From positions 18,459,228-18,523,227 of the forward strand of contig CM040443.1 in assembly GCA_022749755.1 (NCBI GenBank): 64,000 nucleotides of DNA, read 5' to 3'. The DNA comes from Azadirachta indica (Eukaryota > Streptophyta > Magnoliopsida > Sapindales > Meliaceae). Under the pieces are notes generated by a model. It saw only the letters and a list, made by a program, of their open reading frames with translations, searched no databases and was not told the DNA's origin. Below, piece by piece: positions 1-13,980 of the stretch (positions within the stretch are counted from its first letter, which is position 1; every line of letters starts with the position of its first letter). Position numbers and translations under genes: made by a program.

Positions 1-3000
1 ACTCCAAGAAATGTCGTTCAACAAATTAAGAACTATTAAAGTAAACAAGTGCGATAGATTGAAGCATCTTTTTTCAATCTCCATGGCCAAAAGCCTTGCA
101 AAGCTCCAAGAAATCGAAGTGACTGATTGCCAGAACCTAAAAGTGATTTTTGCTGAGGAAGACGATGAAGGTTGTGCCCATGGTGTTAATGGAACAAATA
201 GAAAAGTCGAGTTCTCTCAGTTGCGCTCCCTAGTTCTACAACGCCTACCACAGTTCACAAATTTCAGCTTCAACATGAAGACATTGCTGGCAACCAACGC
301 TCCTTCCGCAGAAATCACTACAGCGGATGACCATGAGGATTACAACTCACTCTTTGGTAAAATGGTATGTTTCCATTTTAGCTTTTGTTTTTGGTAACTA
401 CTTAATGCGAACAAATAATTTAAATAATTTTCTCCTGTACCTTGCATTTATGGTTTCCTTTTTGCAAAAAAACAAAACAATAATATAAGTTATTAATGGG
501 AAAATAGTAAACTACTAAATTTGCAGGTTGAATTTCCGAAGTTGGAGAACTTGAAACTGTCCTCAATTAGCATTGAAAGGATATGGCCCGAGCAAATTTT
601 GTCATCAGCCTCATACTGTCAAACTGTAAAAAGCTTGACTTTGGAGGAGTGTAATGATTTGAAATTCTGTTTTTCGCCTTCTATGGTTAAAAGTTTTGCA
701 CAGCTCCAACTCCTTGTGTTACGCAACTGTAAGTCGATGGAGCAAGTACTTGATGCCAAAGGATTAGGAGAAAAAAGCATCAGTTTTCCTAAGCTATTTT
801 CCCTGGAGCTCAAAGATCTTCCAAAACTCACAAGATTTGGCAATGAAAATATTATTGAATATCCGTCTTTGAATGTACTCATTGTTGAGAATTGCCCCAA
901 CTTGGGAGAGTTCTTTCCCTACTACACAGATATCATAACCGCTAATGAACCTGAGTCTGAAAACCAACCTCTCTCTATCAACAAGGTATATTTTTATTCT
1001 TTCCTTTGCATATATGGTTTTTATTATTAGTTTCTGTTTTGTTCTTATAGATTCTAGATTAAATCTATTATCCATTTTGTCTTTTAATAATATGTCAGGA
1101 GAAACCTCTGGCAACATCTTGGTTTCAGAATTTAACAATCTTGAAAATCCATGGCTGTGACAACTTGAGATATTTATTTCCATCTCGCATGGTTAAAAGT
1201 CTTGTCCATTTGCAGACGCTTATGGTAACTAATTGTACGTCATTGGAAGTGGTTATATTGGCTGATGTTAGAATGAGTGAGACAATGAGGTTTCCTAGAC
1301 TAAATTTGTTGAGGCTTGAAGATCTTCAAAGCCTCAAAATGTTCTGCGACTGCACTGGAAACTTAGTTGAGTTTCCATCATTGTCAAATTTGTTTATTGA
1401 TAAATGCATTAGTATGGAATCATTCACCTCCCCTGCTATATCCGCAATTGCTGACAGTTTGGAGAAGAGCCACCATGACAACATCCAATCTCTCTTTGAT
1501 GAAAATGTAATCTCCTTGTCCTTTAGGCATTTTGATTCTTTCCTTCACAGTTCTTATCTTTTTGGCTATATATAACCTTTTTTCTTATCTCTAGTTCTGT
1601 TCAGTTCTTAATTACCAGTGATGGGTATGGTATTGATGTGATCAGATCAAAATTATTGTTCAGGTTTCACTTCCTAATTTGGAGAAATTAATAGTATGGA
1701 AAATGGATAACTTGAGAAGAATATGGGACGACAATCAGCTCAATTTATATTCTTTCAGCAAATTACACGACATAAGGGTAGGGTACTGCAATAAATTGTT
1801 GAATATTTTTCCATCTATTATGCATGAGAGACTACAAAGTCTAGAGGTTTTGAAGGTGTGGAATTGTGATTCAGTCGAAGAGATATTTAAACTTCAAGCG
1901 CTTAGTGGCCAGGAAACAATTGTTATAATTGCCACTCAATTGAGGGTCCTGCAATTATATCATTTACCAAGTCTGAAGTATGTATATGACATGCACAACC
2001 GAGAAACAATATGGGACGATGACCAGCTTAATTTGGATTCTTTCAGCAAATTACGCAACGTGAGGGTAGGTGAATGCGATAAACTGCTGAATATATTTCC
2101 ATCCATTATGCATGGGAGACTACAGAATTTAGAGGTTTTGAAGGTATGGAATTGTGATTCAGTCAAAGAGATATTTAAACTTCAAGCACTCTGTCCCCAG
2201 GAAACAAATGCTACAATAGCCATTCAGTTGAGAGAACTGTATGTTTCTCAATTGCCAAATCTAGAACGCGTTTGTAATATGCACAAGGAGGAAGAAGTTG
2301 AACCACTTCAGATGTTTTGTCAATTGACATCATTGACATTAAGAGACCTGCCAAGACTCGGATGTTTCTACTCGGGGATACATTTTTCAGAATGGCCTAT
2401 GTTAAAACATTTGGTGGTGGATAATTGTAGGACGGTCCAGACTCTAGCTTCAGAATTTCTCAGCCATCAAGAGAATCACAAAGAAAGCCAATATCCCCTG
2501 TTCTTTGTTGACAAGGTATGAGCCAAACTATTCTGGGAACTAGACACATATATGTTTAATTATACACAAAGCATGTAGAGAGAGATATTCATATTCAAGC
2601 ATTTGAGTGATGACCAAAAAAATATCTAATAATAAATTCCCCAGATTTACAGGGATATGTGAAACAGTACTATCTGTTTTGGCAAATCCTACATCATTAG
2701 CCAATCATATGCTGTTGGCATCATCAGCACCAATTTATTTCCTTTCTGGTTGACTCATTTCTTTCCTTTTTCTCTCAATACTTACGTTGATTTACAGGTA
2801 GCATTTCCTCGGCTAGAAGAGTTGGAGCTATCTAAATTGCCCGAGTTGTTACATTTGTGGAAGGAAAATTCTCAACCTAGCAAGGTTTTTGAAAATCTAG
2901 CGACTCTTAAGATATCTAAATGCCCCAAGTTGTTGCATATAGTGCCATCCTCAGTGTCTTTCCAAAATCTTAGGACTTTGAAAGTGTCGAAGTGTAAAGG

Positions 3001-3328
3001 CTGGAAAAGTTTAATGAGATTTCCAACAGTTGGAAGTCTGTCACAGCTAACAACAATAGATGTAAGTGATTGTGGAAGTATAGAACAAATCATAACAGTC
3101 TTAGACTTGGGAAATGAAGGGAAGGATAAGATAGTTTTCAAAGAATTAAATTATTTGAAACTTAAGAATTTACCAAGGCTTAAAAACTTTTGCTCGGGAA
3201 CCTGTACTTTAGAATTCCCATCCTTGGATCCAGCAATTGTGAGAAAGTACTTGGAGCTCCTAAAACAAGAACCGTCTGAAATAGAGGATGGAGGGCATAG
3301 GGAAGGCGATCTTAGTACCAACATATAA
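1..3328 (+). CDS. CC-NBS-LRR disease resistance gene, C-terminal LRR exons (5' partial)
   Basis: This is the leucine-rich-repeat end of an intracellular coiled-coil NBS-LRR immune receptor, the part that senses pathogen effectors. Five exons fit GT-AG rules: 1-364, 527-985, 1099-1506, 1664-2515 and 2798-3328. Exons 2, 4 and 5 begin with a valine codon and then a motif of the type (V/A)xFPxLexLxL, the usual unit of this RPS2/At4g27190-like LRR class. Recurrent motifs such as CxxLkxlFp, LxxLxxLxVxnC and LPxL appear throughout. The reading frame is open from base 2, so the coiled-coil and NB-ARC domains (P-loop, GLPL, MHD) lie upstream of the window. The last exon ends at a TAA at 3326-3328 after a hydrophilic tail. 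No premature stop is seen inside the proposed exons, so the part visible here may be functional. The exon model is mine from splice signals only. Confidence 0.88.
1721..2296 (+). repeat. 288-bp in-frame tandem duplication inside the LRR gene
   Basis: Exon 4 of the resistance gene contains two adjacent copies of a 96-codon unit, starting at 1721 and 2009. Both begin with the WDD(N/D)QLNL motif and run through LLNIFPSIMH and VLKVWNCDSV to FKLQAL. The copies differ at scattered positions but keep frame, so the duplication added LRRs without breaking the protein. Confidence 0.9.
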
Positions 3329-4092
3329 CAAATGTTCAAAGAAAAGGTACCTTAATGATATTTCTATTGTTTTGCTTTCCTGGATCTGTCTAGTAATATG
3401 AAATTCCCAATGGATCTGTCCCTGTTGTGCATAATTATGTTACATACCTATTTTCAGATACATGCTCTACTAGACTGATATGCTTTGTATATTTTTTTCA
3501 GAATGCCCAAATTGAGGATATCGGTTATACATTGAGGGTGTTTGGTACGGTTCCACTTCTATCTAATTCTGACGGTACGATGTTGTTAGTGTTTGAGAAA
3601 CATACACTAACTGGAATCAGTCTAGCTAGCTTTCTGGTGCTAGATAATGAAGAGCTTTGGTTTCCAGTTCATTCGCCATGCTGCAGAGTTGCAGTACTCT
3701 CTGGATTTGTTCGGTGGAGGCATTCTCTGCAACAAATAATGGTTCTGTCAATGGCACAACAGACACAGATTTTGGCATCTATTAATGATTTGTGTAATGT
3801 CTGTTTACTTTTCGAACTTTGTCCTGTCAAGATGAATCCTCAATATTATATGTACACATATATCAGGACTTGGTTTCAGACTATGTCAATGCAAGATACG
3901 AGTGTGTGTATGAATGTCTTTCATGTATGAGAATTCGATCTATTACCGGGTTTAACCGCTGTCCATCTCGATAAAAAGTACATTAAATCAACGTCAAATA
4001 GTGCGAAAATGAACCTTGCAAAGGCTATAATTGCTGGTGTTGGTGTACAAAATTTTCTAAAATGGGCCCGAGTCTTTCAGTTTTGTGCAACG
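3329..4092 (+). other. 3' flank of the resistance gene
   Basis: A possible further splice pair (GT at about 3347, AG at about 3501) would place an intron in the 3' UTR. The open stretch 3427-3930 has no recognisable domain and no LRR pattern, so I treat it as UTR or flank rather than a gene. Confidence 0.4.
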
Positions 4093-4196
4093 TGTCACGT
4101 GCCCAGCGGAAAGGCACGTGCGGCATCCTCGTAGACCCCCATGTCGAGGGTAAGCCTTGTTATCTCGAAGCAAGTGAAGAGAGTGAGGCCGTGACA
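4093..4196 (+). repeat. Very short solo LTR-like element with 4-bp target duplication
   Basis: The 104-bp segment starts TGTCACG and ends CGTGACA, and is flanked on both sides by AACG (4089-4092 and 4197-4200). Its last 15 bases (GAGTGAGGCCGTGACA region) match the end of the gypsy 3' LTR at 30019-30631. It is probably an internally deleted solo LTR of that family. It is GC-rich compared with its surroundings. Confidence 0.6.
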
Positions 4197-4600
4197 AACG
4201 GCTAATGGCCTTTGTAGGAACTACTGATAAACTAAAACCAATTCCTCAAAGAAATAAATCAGAAGAGAAGAGGCGAAATTAAAAGCTTTCCAATCTGATA
4301 AACTGTTCTCAACATCCAATTACAAGGTGAATTTGATCTTTTAAACTATGTAATATGGTAGCAGAAGTAGATGTGATAGAGAAAGACAAAAGACTTTGGG
4401 GTTTCTACTCTAATTAATTTGCTCTGCATTTCCTATCCAACACTTTCTCATTGTAAATATGAAAATGTTTTAGGTCGAAAATTTTGCTAGAAGAATTAAT
4501 TGGTGACTATTCAATTTCCAGGGTTAATTATTTGATCAATAGGAGTTGTAGCTTATTTCGCATCCCTCTTTTGGTATAGCTCTATCTTGATCGATTTCAT

Positions 4601-6210
4601 AGGCTGCATTTCCCAGCTTAGAAGAATTAAAGTTCTCTAATTGATTGACTGAACACAATCTAATATCAACAATTAACAATGATGGCTCATTTTACCATCG
4701 TAGACCTGGTGGTAAAAGTGGATTCATTCTTTTCTTTTCTTTTTTTTAAGCGTGTATTTATTTTTTAATTTAAATCTAAATAATTTTATTGAGATATTTA
4801 TGAGTTATTTATTTTTTAATTTATGTTTAAAAACTTATTAAAAATATCTTAACTTAATTAAATTAAAATTTTAAATTAAATTTAAATAACTAAATGTATA
4901 AATGAATTAAATATTTTATTTGTTAATATTGTTAGTTTATTATTTAACATTTATATATGTTAATAACTTAACATATTAATTTCATATTTTTGAGGGTATA
5001 TATGTCATCATACCAGTTAGAAAATTTTTACTATTGTAAAAATAAATAATTCAAATTCAGAATTCATTTAAATTAATAATTTTGGTGATATTCAAATTTG
5101 AGATAGAAAAAACAAACATTACATAACTGTACAAATTCGGGATGGCGACGACCTAGGGACAGGTTTAAGATCCTAGTCCTTGGTGATATTTCTAATTGGG
5201 CTAGGGATTTCCTTAATTTTGGCCTAACTCATCTCGATCCAATTTGACCCTATTTGACCGTTTGGGTTTGCCACCACTTATCATTGTTGATTGTTATTGA
5301 CTACCGTCTAATCTTATCTGTTTCGATTATAATAAATATTCTTTAAATATTTGTTGAATACTCTACTCAATAGTATAATCACTATTATTATTTGAATAAT
5401 TGTTCATCGTAAATTTAAAATTGAATTTTTGATACTCAAAATATTTAACTTTAAATTTATGACGAATGGTTGCTTAAATGGTATTGGTGTTTATACCATG
5501 ACGTAAAACATGCAACAAAAATTTCAATGATATCTGCAATGATCCAAACGAATAATATTTAATGGTGTTCTCTGGCAATAAGCTATAACCCAAATTAAAA
5601 TATTATGTTTTGTGAACAATATAATTAATTAAATTAAAAAATTATAAACTTTTATAAAAACTTAATTGGTTAAATAAAAACTATTAAATTATTATATCAT
5701 TTATCAAATAAAATGGGTGCGCATGTAATTAGCAAAAAATTTAAATTTTGTTGCAAGGAATCGGACGGCCAGGGAAAGAGGTCCATCCCCTCTTTGATAG
5801 GGATTTTAAAGCATTGATAGGGATTGTGTTTCCGAATTGATAAGAATTAAATCTGTATAATCGATTGATGAACACATTTGAATATCTACAATGATGGCTC
5901 ATTGTACCGTCACAGATCTAGTAGTAGAAATAGATACTTCCCTCTTTTTTAAGTGTACAAAAAGCTTCTTATTTTTGTTTTAAACTTTACTTTTAAAATT
6001 ATAATAATCAAAATCAAAATATATAAGATTTTTACTAACAATTTAATCCACGCAAACTGCAATAATCCTAAGGTTTACTTCCATAGGCTGCATTTCCTAG
6101 CTTAGAAGAATTAAAGTTGTTTAATTGATTGAACGAACACACTCTAATATTGATAATAATATCTTATTTTACTGTCGTATATGTGGTACTAGAAGTAGCC
6201 ACTTCTTTTT
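4601..6210 (+). pseudogene. Decayed LRR-exon fragments, three copies
   Basis: Three related blocks start at about 4601, 5819 and 6083. The first and third read GGCTGCATTTCC(C/T)AGCTTAG, then AAGAATTAAAG. This resembles the 5' end of resistance-gene exon 5 at 2798, which encodes V-A-F-P-R-L-E-E-L. The first and third are preceded by an intron-like pyrimidine/AT stretch, and all three continue into a shared segment ending in (A)ATGATGGCTCAT or its decay. Each is soon stopped (TGA/TAA), so they are non-coding. They look like remnants of tandemly duplicated LRR exons downstream of the intact gene. The 4.6 and 6.08 kb copies are the closest pair. Confidence 0.55.
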
Positions 6211-9200
6211 CTTTTTTTTTTTTTCTTTTTAAGTGTACAAAGTGTTAGCTTCTTTGTTTATTTTTTTAACATTATCTTTAAAATGCAACAAAAACATTAC
6301 AATAATCCAAATTCAAAATATATAAGATTTCTCCCACTCAAAGATATACTTCCATATTAAAAGGTTTATACTCCCGCAATTGGAAATATTATATAAAGTT
6401 TCTATTCTCACAATCGAACAAATCATTATTTGAATTTTTTTTAAAATATTACAAATTACATATACAATTTATCAACATTATATCAAAAATTAAGAGTTTT
6501 AATTAGATCCAATCTAATGCCACCTAGAAATTTACACTCAGTTTGAACCCTTACCCTTCAATTAAAAGGCATGAAGGCAAGGCTATCAATTACCGCTGCC
6601 AAAAATTTAAATCTACACATAAACTACTATCGTATATTTTTAATAATTTATCAAACACAAACTATTGTTTTATATTTAAAATGTTAAAATATTAAAGAGA
6701 TTGGTCAAGATGAATAAAATTAATAATTAATTAAAATAAAATATTAATTTTATTTAAACATAAAAAGTTAGTTTCATTAGTCAATTAACTATTAAACTAA
6801 ATAGATTAATTAGCTAATAGCCTTAAAATGATAATTAAAATAGACCTCTTTACCCTCATTATTGTATACAAAGTAATTTGGCCTAATAATAAGAATAAAA
6901 ACAACAGAAAATTATAATTATATAATAATCTTATATCAATCTATTTTCAGTAATTCTTATAGAATGTTTGTATATTGTGATACTAGTCATAGAACTATAG
7001 AAAGATTTAAGTTAATATAGACTTAACTTTTTACATATTTTAATAACTAATCAGAATTAATTTTTTTTTTAAAAGTTTTTAAGATTTGTAAAATAAAGTA
7101 GTAATATTTTATAGATTAATTGTGACGAGTTATAAAATAATTTTATTTTCTATGTTTATTTAATTTTTATTTTTAAGAAACATGTTTTGATTGAAATTTT
7201 TAAATGATTTTACCTTATTGAGTATATTAATTGTTATCAATTTTTTAAATATAAATAATAATATGGGATAATAAATAGGAAGAATTTATTAAGACTTTTT
7301 TGTATATAATTTTAATATTATAAAATAATATACATTATAAAATGTATAGGAAATTTTATGCAATTTAACTTAACAAATTCTATTTAATTGTTTTGGCTAA
7401 TGCGTATTTGTCTATTCTTTAAATTTGAGGGACTTATTTTTAAAGTAAGGTAAATTTTTGGGGCTTGCTTGACAATTTGTCGGGTAAGACAAATTTTTGT
7501 ACACAACGAATAGGTGAGGAAGTTTTTTTTTTCGAATTTGTAATAATCTTGAACTAATTGAGTATAAAATTTAAGAAGGAGATTAGTTTGATAAATTCAC
7601 AAAAAAAAAAAAAAAATCGTGACAATTTGAAAATTTTTTCCAATTGAAAATAAAATGAAAAGACAGTTCTAATATTCCATAAGTGACACCGTATATAGGA
7701 TGCAAATTCATCCACCAATTTACTTTTTGAAAGAGAAGAGCTCATCAATCTTTATTTAGTAATTAAATCTATAAATAAATAAATAAAATTCACTTCTATT
7801 TCCCATATATTAACAAATGCAACCAAATCAATTATATGGCAGCTTAGGTCCAGCTTGAAGCATTAAATATTTCATTAGTTAAGAAAACAAAAACCAAAAA
7901 AAAAAAGCCTTCCACACGCACCTAAGCCAAAGTCCTTAAATAAAATAGTTCTAATAAACCTATTCAATCAAATTAAAAAATATATATTATTTTTTTCTTT
8001 ATTATAATTATTTATGTGATTAATTAAAATTCGAATAAAATATACGCATAACAAAATTTTATTGAATAAACTTATAGTTGATGTGATATATCTATTTCAT
8101 TTAAAACTTATACACCATACTTCTTAAATTCTAATTTCATTCTAAAAATTTTGGGTAAAGAATTTATAAGCTCTTAAAATTTAATTTATTAGACAGACTA
8201 ATCTTAATTATTTCAAAAATACTCATTAAAATCTTATATATTTAAAAAATAATGATCATACCCCTTCTAATAATAAATATTAAATCTTTAAAAGTTGACG
8301 AAATAGAATATATTTATCTAAAATACATTAATCAAATAATGATAATATTATTTTCTAGCACATTAATAACATAATATTTATTAATATATTTATAAATTTA
8401 TATTGTTATAAATAATGTATTTTATTTTTATTTTTATTATATTATATATATTAGTTATATATGATTATATTTTATTTAAATTATAAATAATTATAAGTAT
8501 TGTATTCTAATATATTTTATTTATAAATTAATATTTATTTTTATTTTATTTTATTTATTTTCTATTACGTAATTAATGTTGAATTGTTAATATATCGTAA
8601 AATAAATAAATTTATATTTTAATTATGATTATTAATAAATATTTGGTTATTAATATGTTACAAACTAATACTTATGACTATTTCAATTAGAAGTTAAAAA
8701 TAATTTTCTTTGTTAACTATCATAAAAAATGGTATAATTGTTTTTTTCAATTAATTAAAATTTTAATAGATATTTTTAAAACTATTAAAATTAATAAGTC
8801 TAACAGACCAAACTTAGAGACCTGTTAGTCCCGTTCCTAAAGCTTTCTATATATACATAATTACATCAATTGTAACAACATAAAAATGCCCATTATAGAG
8901 TGATATATATTAATAACATTTTAATTTGTACCAAAATATTTTTTATAATATTATATATATATATAATATTACTTTTGAAAAAGAAAAAAGGAATCCGACT
9001 TGTAGATAACGTGGCATTTGAATTTTTATACACAACGTTATTGTTTAAAGTCAAAATGTTATCATGAAATTAATAATCAAGAATAATTAGGATAATGTAT
9101 TAATGATAATTGGGTGTATCCACAATGGATATTGTATTAATGAGAAGTGGTTGTATGCATAATTTTTAAGGAAAAACCAAAAAGTACATTCCATTGTTGC

Positions 9201-9400
9201 TTCCATTTTTATGCATCCAACCTGTCAATATTAATTAATTACCATATATATTCATAAATATATGCAAGTAATAAGTAGGAGAGAAAAATTGTCATACACT
9301 GATTCACTGTTCACACAATTGTAAAACTGCATTTGTATAATGCTAGCTGTTTATACAATAACAGTTACAACAAATCAAAAATCTCTCTCAACCTTTCAAT
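6211..9400. other. AT-rich intergenic DNA
   Basis: Strongly AT-rich sequence with homopolymer runs, for example an A run near 7601-7615. The only ORF (7554-7748, minus) is low-complexity and not credible. I see no gene, RNA gene or complete transposon. Confidence 0.7.
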
Positions 9401-12157
9401 ATTAATTGTCACTAATTAATTAATTAATTCCCCATTAAGAACACAATTAACAGAAGCAAATAAGCAGTTGAAGGAGGGCAAGAGAGAGTAGAGCCGACAG
9501 CAACGGAAGAAGAGAGTCAGCGGAATCATGAAGACGAAGTTGTACCAGCAGCAGTTATGATAGAAGATGCGTTCAAGAGCACTTGCATTCCATCCGGAAC
9601 AAGCTGATAACGCTCAGGGCTGTCTCGACACTAAAGTAAAACTAAATGTTATGTATAAGAGGTATAACTGTTCATAATAAAATAAATCATTAAAATAAAT
9701 CGAGAGAAGTATTTTATGTGAAAAATTCAAAATTAAAGTAAACATATGACAAGTAGAGGAGAATTTCACTATTTTAAAATTAAGATTACATCTCTTTTTC
9801 TTTAAATATAAGGAAAAAACAATTCATCTTCTTCTTGAAAATAAGAGAAACAACTCTCAAAGTGAAAAAAAAATATATATAAAGAAGAAACTAATTTTTC
9901 TTTTTTTGTATAAACTCTCGAAGGATGATTTGGGATGAACAGAATGATGAGAGGAGTAAGGTATTTATACTAGTTTTCTCCTCTCTTTTTTTATACGTAT
10001 TCCACAATTTACTCTACAAATTTCTCCATCAACCAACCTCTACATAAATTTAAAGTTTTTTCATCTAACATCAACCTAATTAGTAAAAAAAGAATAACTG
10101 CACTTTCGGTATATTGTGATATTCATATATAATATAATGCTGTTTATAAATATGTCACTATTTATTTATATAGTTTTGTTCATCAAAAGTGAGTTTTACA
10201 ATTTCACAAAGACAATGACTACGAGCATTGTTCCAAGTATGGTGTTCAACTTGATAATGTGTCAGTGGAATCTAACAACTGGTGTGATTGCTTCTCTGAA
10301 CATAGAAGCCGGGTTGTTACAGTTTGCACTTGTGAAGTGCTGGACCGAGGGCTCTGGAAAAGTTTTGGATGTTGAGGCAGCTAGTTATTAGACAAGAGAA
10401 CACTGTGATTCAAACATGTATTGTAGTTGTGTTTGTACAGTGTTCAATAGTGGGACAGTGACTTGTTGGGAATGAGACCGAAGATGACTGCTCAGGTCAA
10501 TGGAGGAAACACTCCGGCAAATGTTAAGGTTCTGTCTACTTATTGAATGATGGCTTTTCTCTTTATTCATAGCTTCGTCGCCCTGTTTAACATCGTCCAC
10601 CTAACAAAGGCGCGTACTTGCAGCTTGATTAATCAATTAATGGAAAAAAGAAAATAATGATTATATAAAATTTTGTCAATATTATTTTAATTTGTGAATT
10701 TAGACCGGAATAAAGGTATTGTCATATGTTTAATTCTTAAATAAAATTATTTATGTTCTATTATGTTTAAGTTAAATAAATTTCAAGTATTTTTCAATCA
10801 TTTACTATTATTTATATTTATCTTTTATGGAAATAACCAACTTATATTATTTGAATTCATATATTTTAAATTTTAAAATAATTAAAATTAATAAAAGATT
10901 GTACTTGATTATGGATAAATTTTAATAAAAAAAGTTATTAAAAATAGTTTCAATTAAACACATATTCTTATTTTTATTTTTTTCAAAAATTATATTAAAT
11001 ATATTTTTATAATTTTTAAAATTAAAAAAATAATTCTTAAATATCATATAAAATATATTTTTAAATATTAAAAATATTAAAAATATAACTCATATTTTAA
11101 ATCGTATACAAAAATTTTAAATCATATATAAATGTTGGAAAACAATTTTTAAATAGTGACTCAAATGGACTTAAAGAAATGCACAAAATAATTTCCATAA
11201 ATTTTAGATAAGGGGTTGCTGTTGCAGCCTACGACTAAACATATCACACTCTATCGGAATCACCCATCAACAGTCTGTTTCGAGAGAGAATCCATGATGA
11301 AACAGAAATGGAAGGCCCGAGCCCAACTAATCTAAGAGGCCCAAGTTTTACGAAAATGCGAGAGTTGTATTTAGGCTTACGCTTTTGATTCTAACGAATT
11401 AGGCTGGGGCCAACGCAAAGTAGAAACAACAATGTCAAGATAAAAACTTAAAAAAGCTTTTAAAGCTGAAAGTGAAAGATGCTGCTAGGTGTATCTCCTG
11501 CTAGATTCTGTGTCGTCTACGGACCTCAGGTTACGGTCCGTTACATAAATACAAGCGGGTCAAAAGAAGAGACAAAAAAGCAATAGATATCAGACACACA
11601 CGGCGGAGCAGTAACTTAGATGGCGTAAATATGCCACGTGTACGGCCTAAAGCCTGGATCACGAGGCTAAGAAAACAACAAAAAAAAAAAAAAACGAAAA
11701 AAAAAAAAATATATATATATATATATATATTAAACAAGCAAGGAGGCCAAAGATTCTCAGTAGGATCTTGAACATTGACAGGTGCTAGCGCTGTTTAATA
11801 TTCAATGCAAACGGACATACGATGCAACTCTGAACAGTCAGGTCCCCTATGTTCTTCATTCATAATTGCTTGCTGTCTCTTACATCCTTTTCCCAAATCC
11901 ATTTGGCTCGAAATCAATCTCTTTCTTTTTAAAAAATCTTAAGAGGGATGTACCAAAGCTGTACAGTTCTGTGTTTAATGTGTTAGGTTTTCATAATGAA
12001 CGAATTGGGTCGGACGTCCGGCCTCCTGAAATGACGCTCAATGGTCTTCATCTACTCTCTTACTTAGCTTTGAATTCGATTCATAACTTTAAACATTGTT
12101 GGTTGGTTATGCAATGCAACCACCCACTCCGTTTAATGGCTTCCCCTCGACTAATAT
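9401..12157. other. Gene-poor DNA with a few less AT-rich patches
   Basis: Patches at 9470-9640, 10200-10610 and 11200-12150 are less AT-rich than their surroundings and may be decayed exons or transposon remnants. Short ORFs at 10116-10391 (plus), 10388-10600 (minus) and 11866-12174 (plus) show no recognisable domain or splice pattern. A poly-A tract followed by an (AT)n microsatellite sits at about 11680-11731. I assign no gene. Confidence 0.5.
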
Positions 12158-13980
12158 CATTGGACTTAGGTTAGGCCCAATGGGACCCTTTAATGGATTG
12201 ACCCAGTTGACTCTATTATAACGAGATAATATATATTTATTTATGTAATAAATATTAGTATACTTGTTTAAATAATTAAATTAATTTTCTAAGATAATTA
12301 ACTAATTATTGTAAATAAATAAGGAGATAAAAGATTGACTTATTTTAAGTGATAAAATATTTATTTTTGAATAAAAGATAAAGTTTTTAGTTAGATTAGG
12401 ATTAAAATTATGTAATTATAATCCTAATTAAAAAAGATTTTCCTCAACTCCCTATCACTATAAATAGGATGCTTATTACTTTGATTAAGTAGTTGTTATT
12501 ACTTTGATTAACTAGTTGTTAAGTAGTTTAGAATCCAGATACATAGAAAGTAAAGTAGGGAGTGAATAAAATCATAATAAGTTCTTGCGTTGTAAAACGA
12601 GTAATTTTGCTGTTTGTAATTTTCCACCATCTTAAAAGGGTAGAACAATTTGTTTAGATATCTAAAGCAAAAAGATAAGCTTCCACATTTTGTTTTATTT
12701 TCAATATTGATATCAGAGCTTGTAAGGTTGTTTTCTATTTTTGTATGTTATGGAATTCTTTGTTTGTTATAAAATTCTATGTATAATATGAATGTTATTG
12801 AAATCACATTGAATATGTATGATTTGTTTTGATAGCATACTGTTTTTGCTAGTTTTTTATATGAATTGAAAAGCAAAATAAAATAAAATACATGATTCAT
12901 GTGTTTTAATTGGATTAGAATTCAATGATGAATGTTATATGCTGTAGGAAAGCTTGAAGAAATTGACAATTTTGTTTTTAGCTAAGAGCAAATTTGTACA
13001 TCTGATTTATGTTCAATTTTTGTATTTAGCTAACAACTTCCTATATTGAACTCTAATTTGCATGATCTTTGCAATATTGGAAAGAGCTTTTCGTAAGCTT
13101 TCCGATGATATTCTATTTGACTATGTTTGGATTTCTATAGATAGAGGAAGACTTGTTAGAAGACTGAGTTATATTTTAAGAAATAAATAAATAAACAAAC
13201 AAATAAAATTAAATATTTTATTTTTATAATTAAATATTTAATGAACAAATGAATTATACAAATAAAATAAGAGTTAAATTCTAAGTCGAATGGTGGTCGG
13301 TTGATCGCCAAGAGATAAACAGAAGTAGGCGCATGGGGTGAACACATCGATGTAGGTGAGTGGGAGGGAATTTCCACTTGAGTGAAGTTGTTGTATGCTG
13401 AAATTTTCAAGCACGTGCAACTCGCTTAGGTGGCGTGCGGGGGCCATGTGCACCCTTTCATGTATTTTTGGCTATCTTTTTTTTAATTTAATTTAATTTA
13501 ATTATTTAATTATTTTAATAAATCTAATACTAATGTTAGAAATAAAATAGAATGCGAAAGCATACCTTTTCGGTTTCAAAATTTGAACAAGTTCTTCTAT
13601 CATTTTAAGGTGATAAAAAATCATATAGGGAAAAGTGCATTATTCACAACGCAAGAACCGAACTCTGATTTTACTAACTCTCTGCTCTTTGTGTATTTGA
13701 ATTCTAGATTGTTTAACAACTACTGAATGAGATAAATATGCACTCTATTTATATTGTTAAGGAGTTGAGAAAAATCCCCTTTCATTAAGATTAGACTTAC
13801 ACAATTCTAATCTTAATCTAACTTAAAACTTTATCTTTTATTTAAAGATAAATGTTTTATTACTTAAAATAAGATATATTTTTTATCTCCCTATTTATTT
13901 ACAATAATTAACTAATTATCCTAGATAATTAATTTGATTAGGATAATTAATTTAATTATTTAGATAAATAATTAATTTAA
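12158..13980. mobile_element. Block 1: copia-type LTRs in opposite orientation around a leader-like centre
   Basis: A plus-oriented LTR (about 12158-12706) begins (T)TGGACTTAGGTTAGGCCC and is followed at 12707 by TTGATATCAGAGC, a slightly changed initiator-tRNA-Met primer-binding site. About 800 bp of leader-like sequence follows. Then comes a minus-oriented partial LTR (13534-13978) preceded by a decayed reverse-complement primer site (AATCTAATACTAA, 13521-13533). The second LTR lacks its U3 end. The centre contains a segment at 13280-13460 that recurs in block 2. No coding capacity is seen. Confidence 0.65.

Noticed and set aside
11531..11737. 68-codon minus ORF with a run of aromatic residues.
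   Set aside because: Translation of a poly-A/(AT)n tract.
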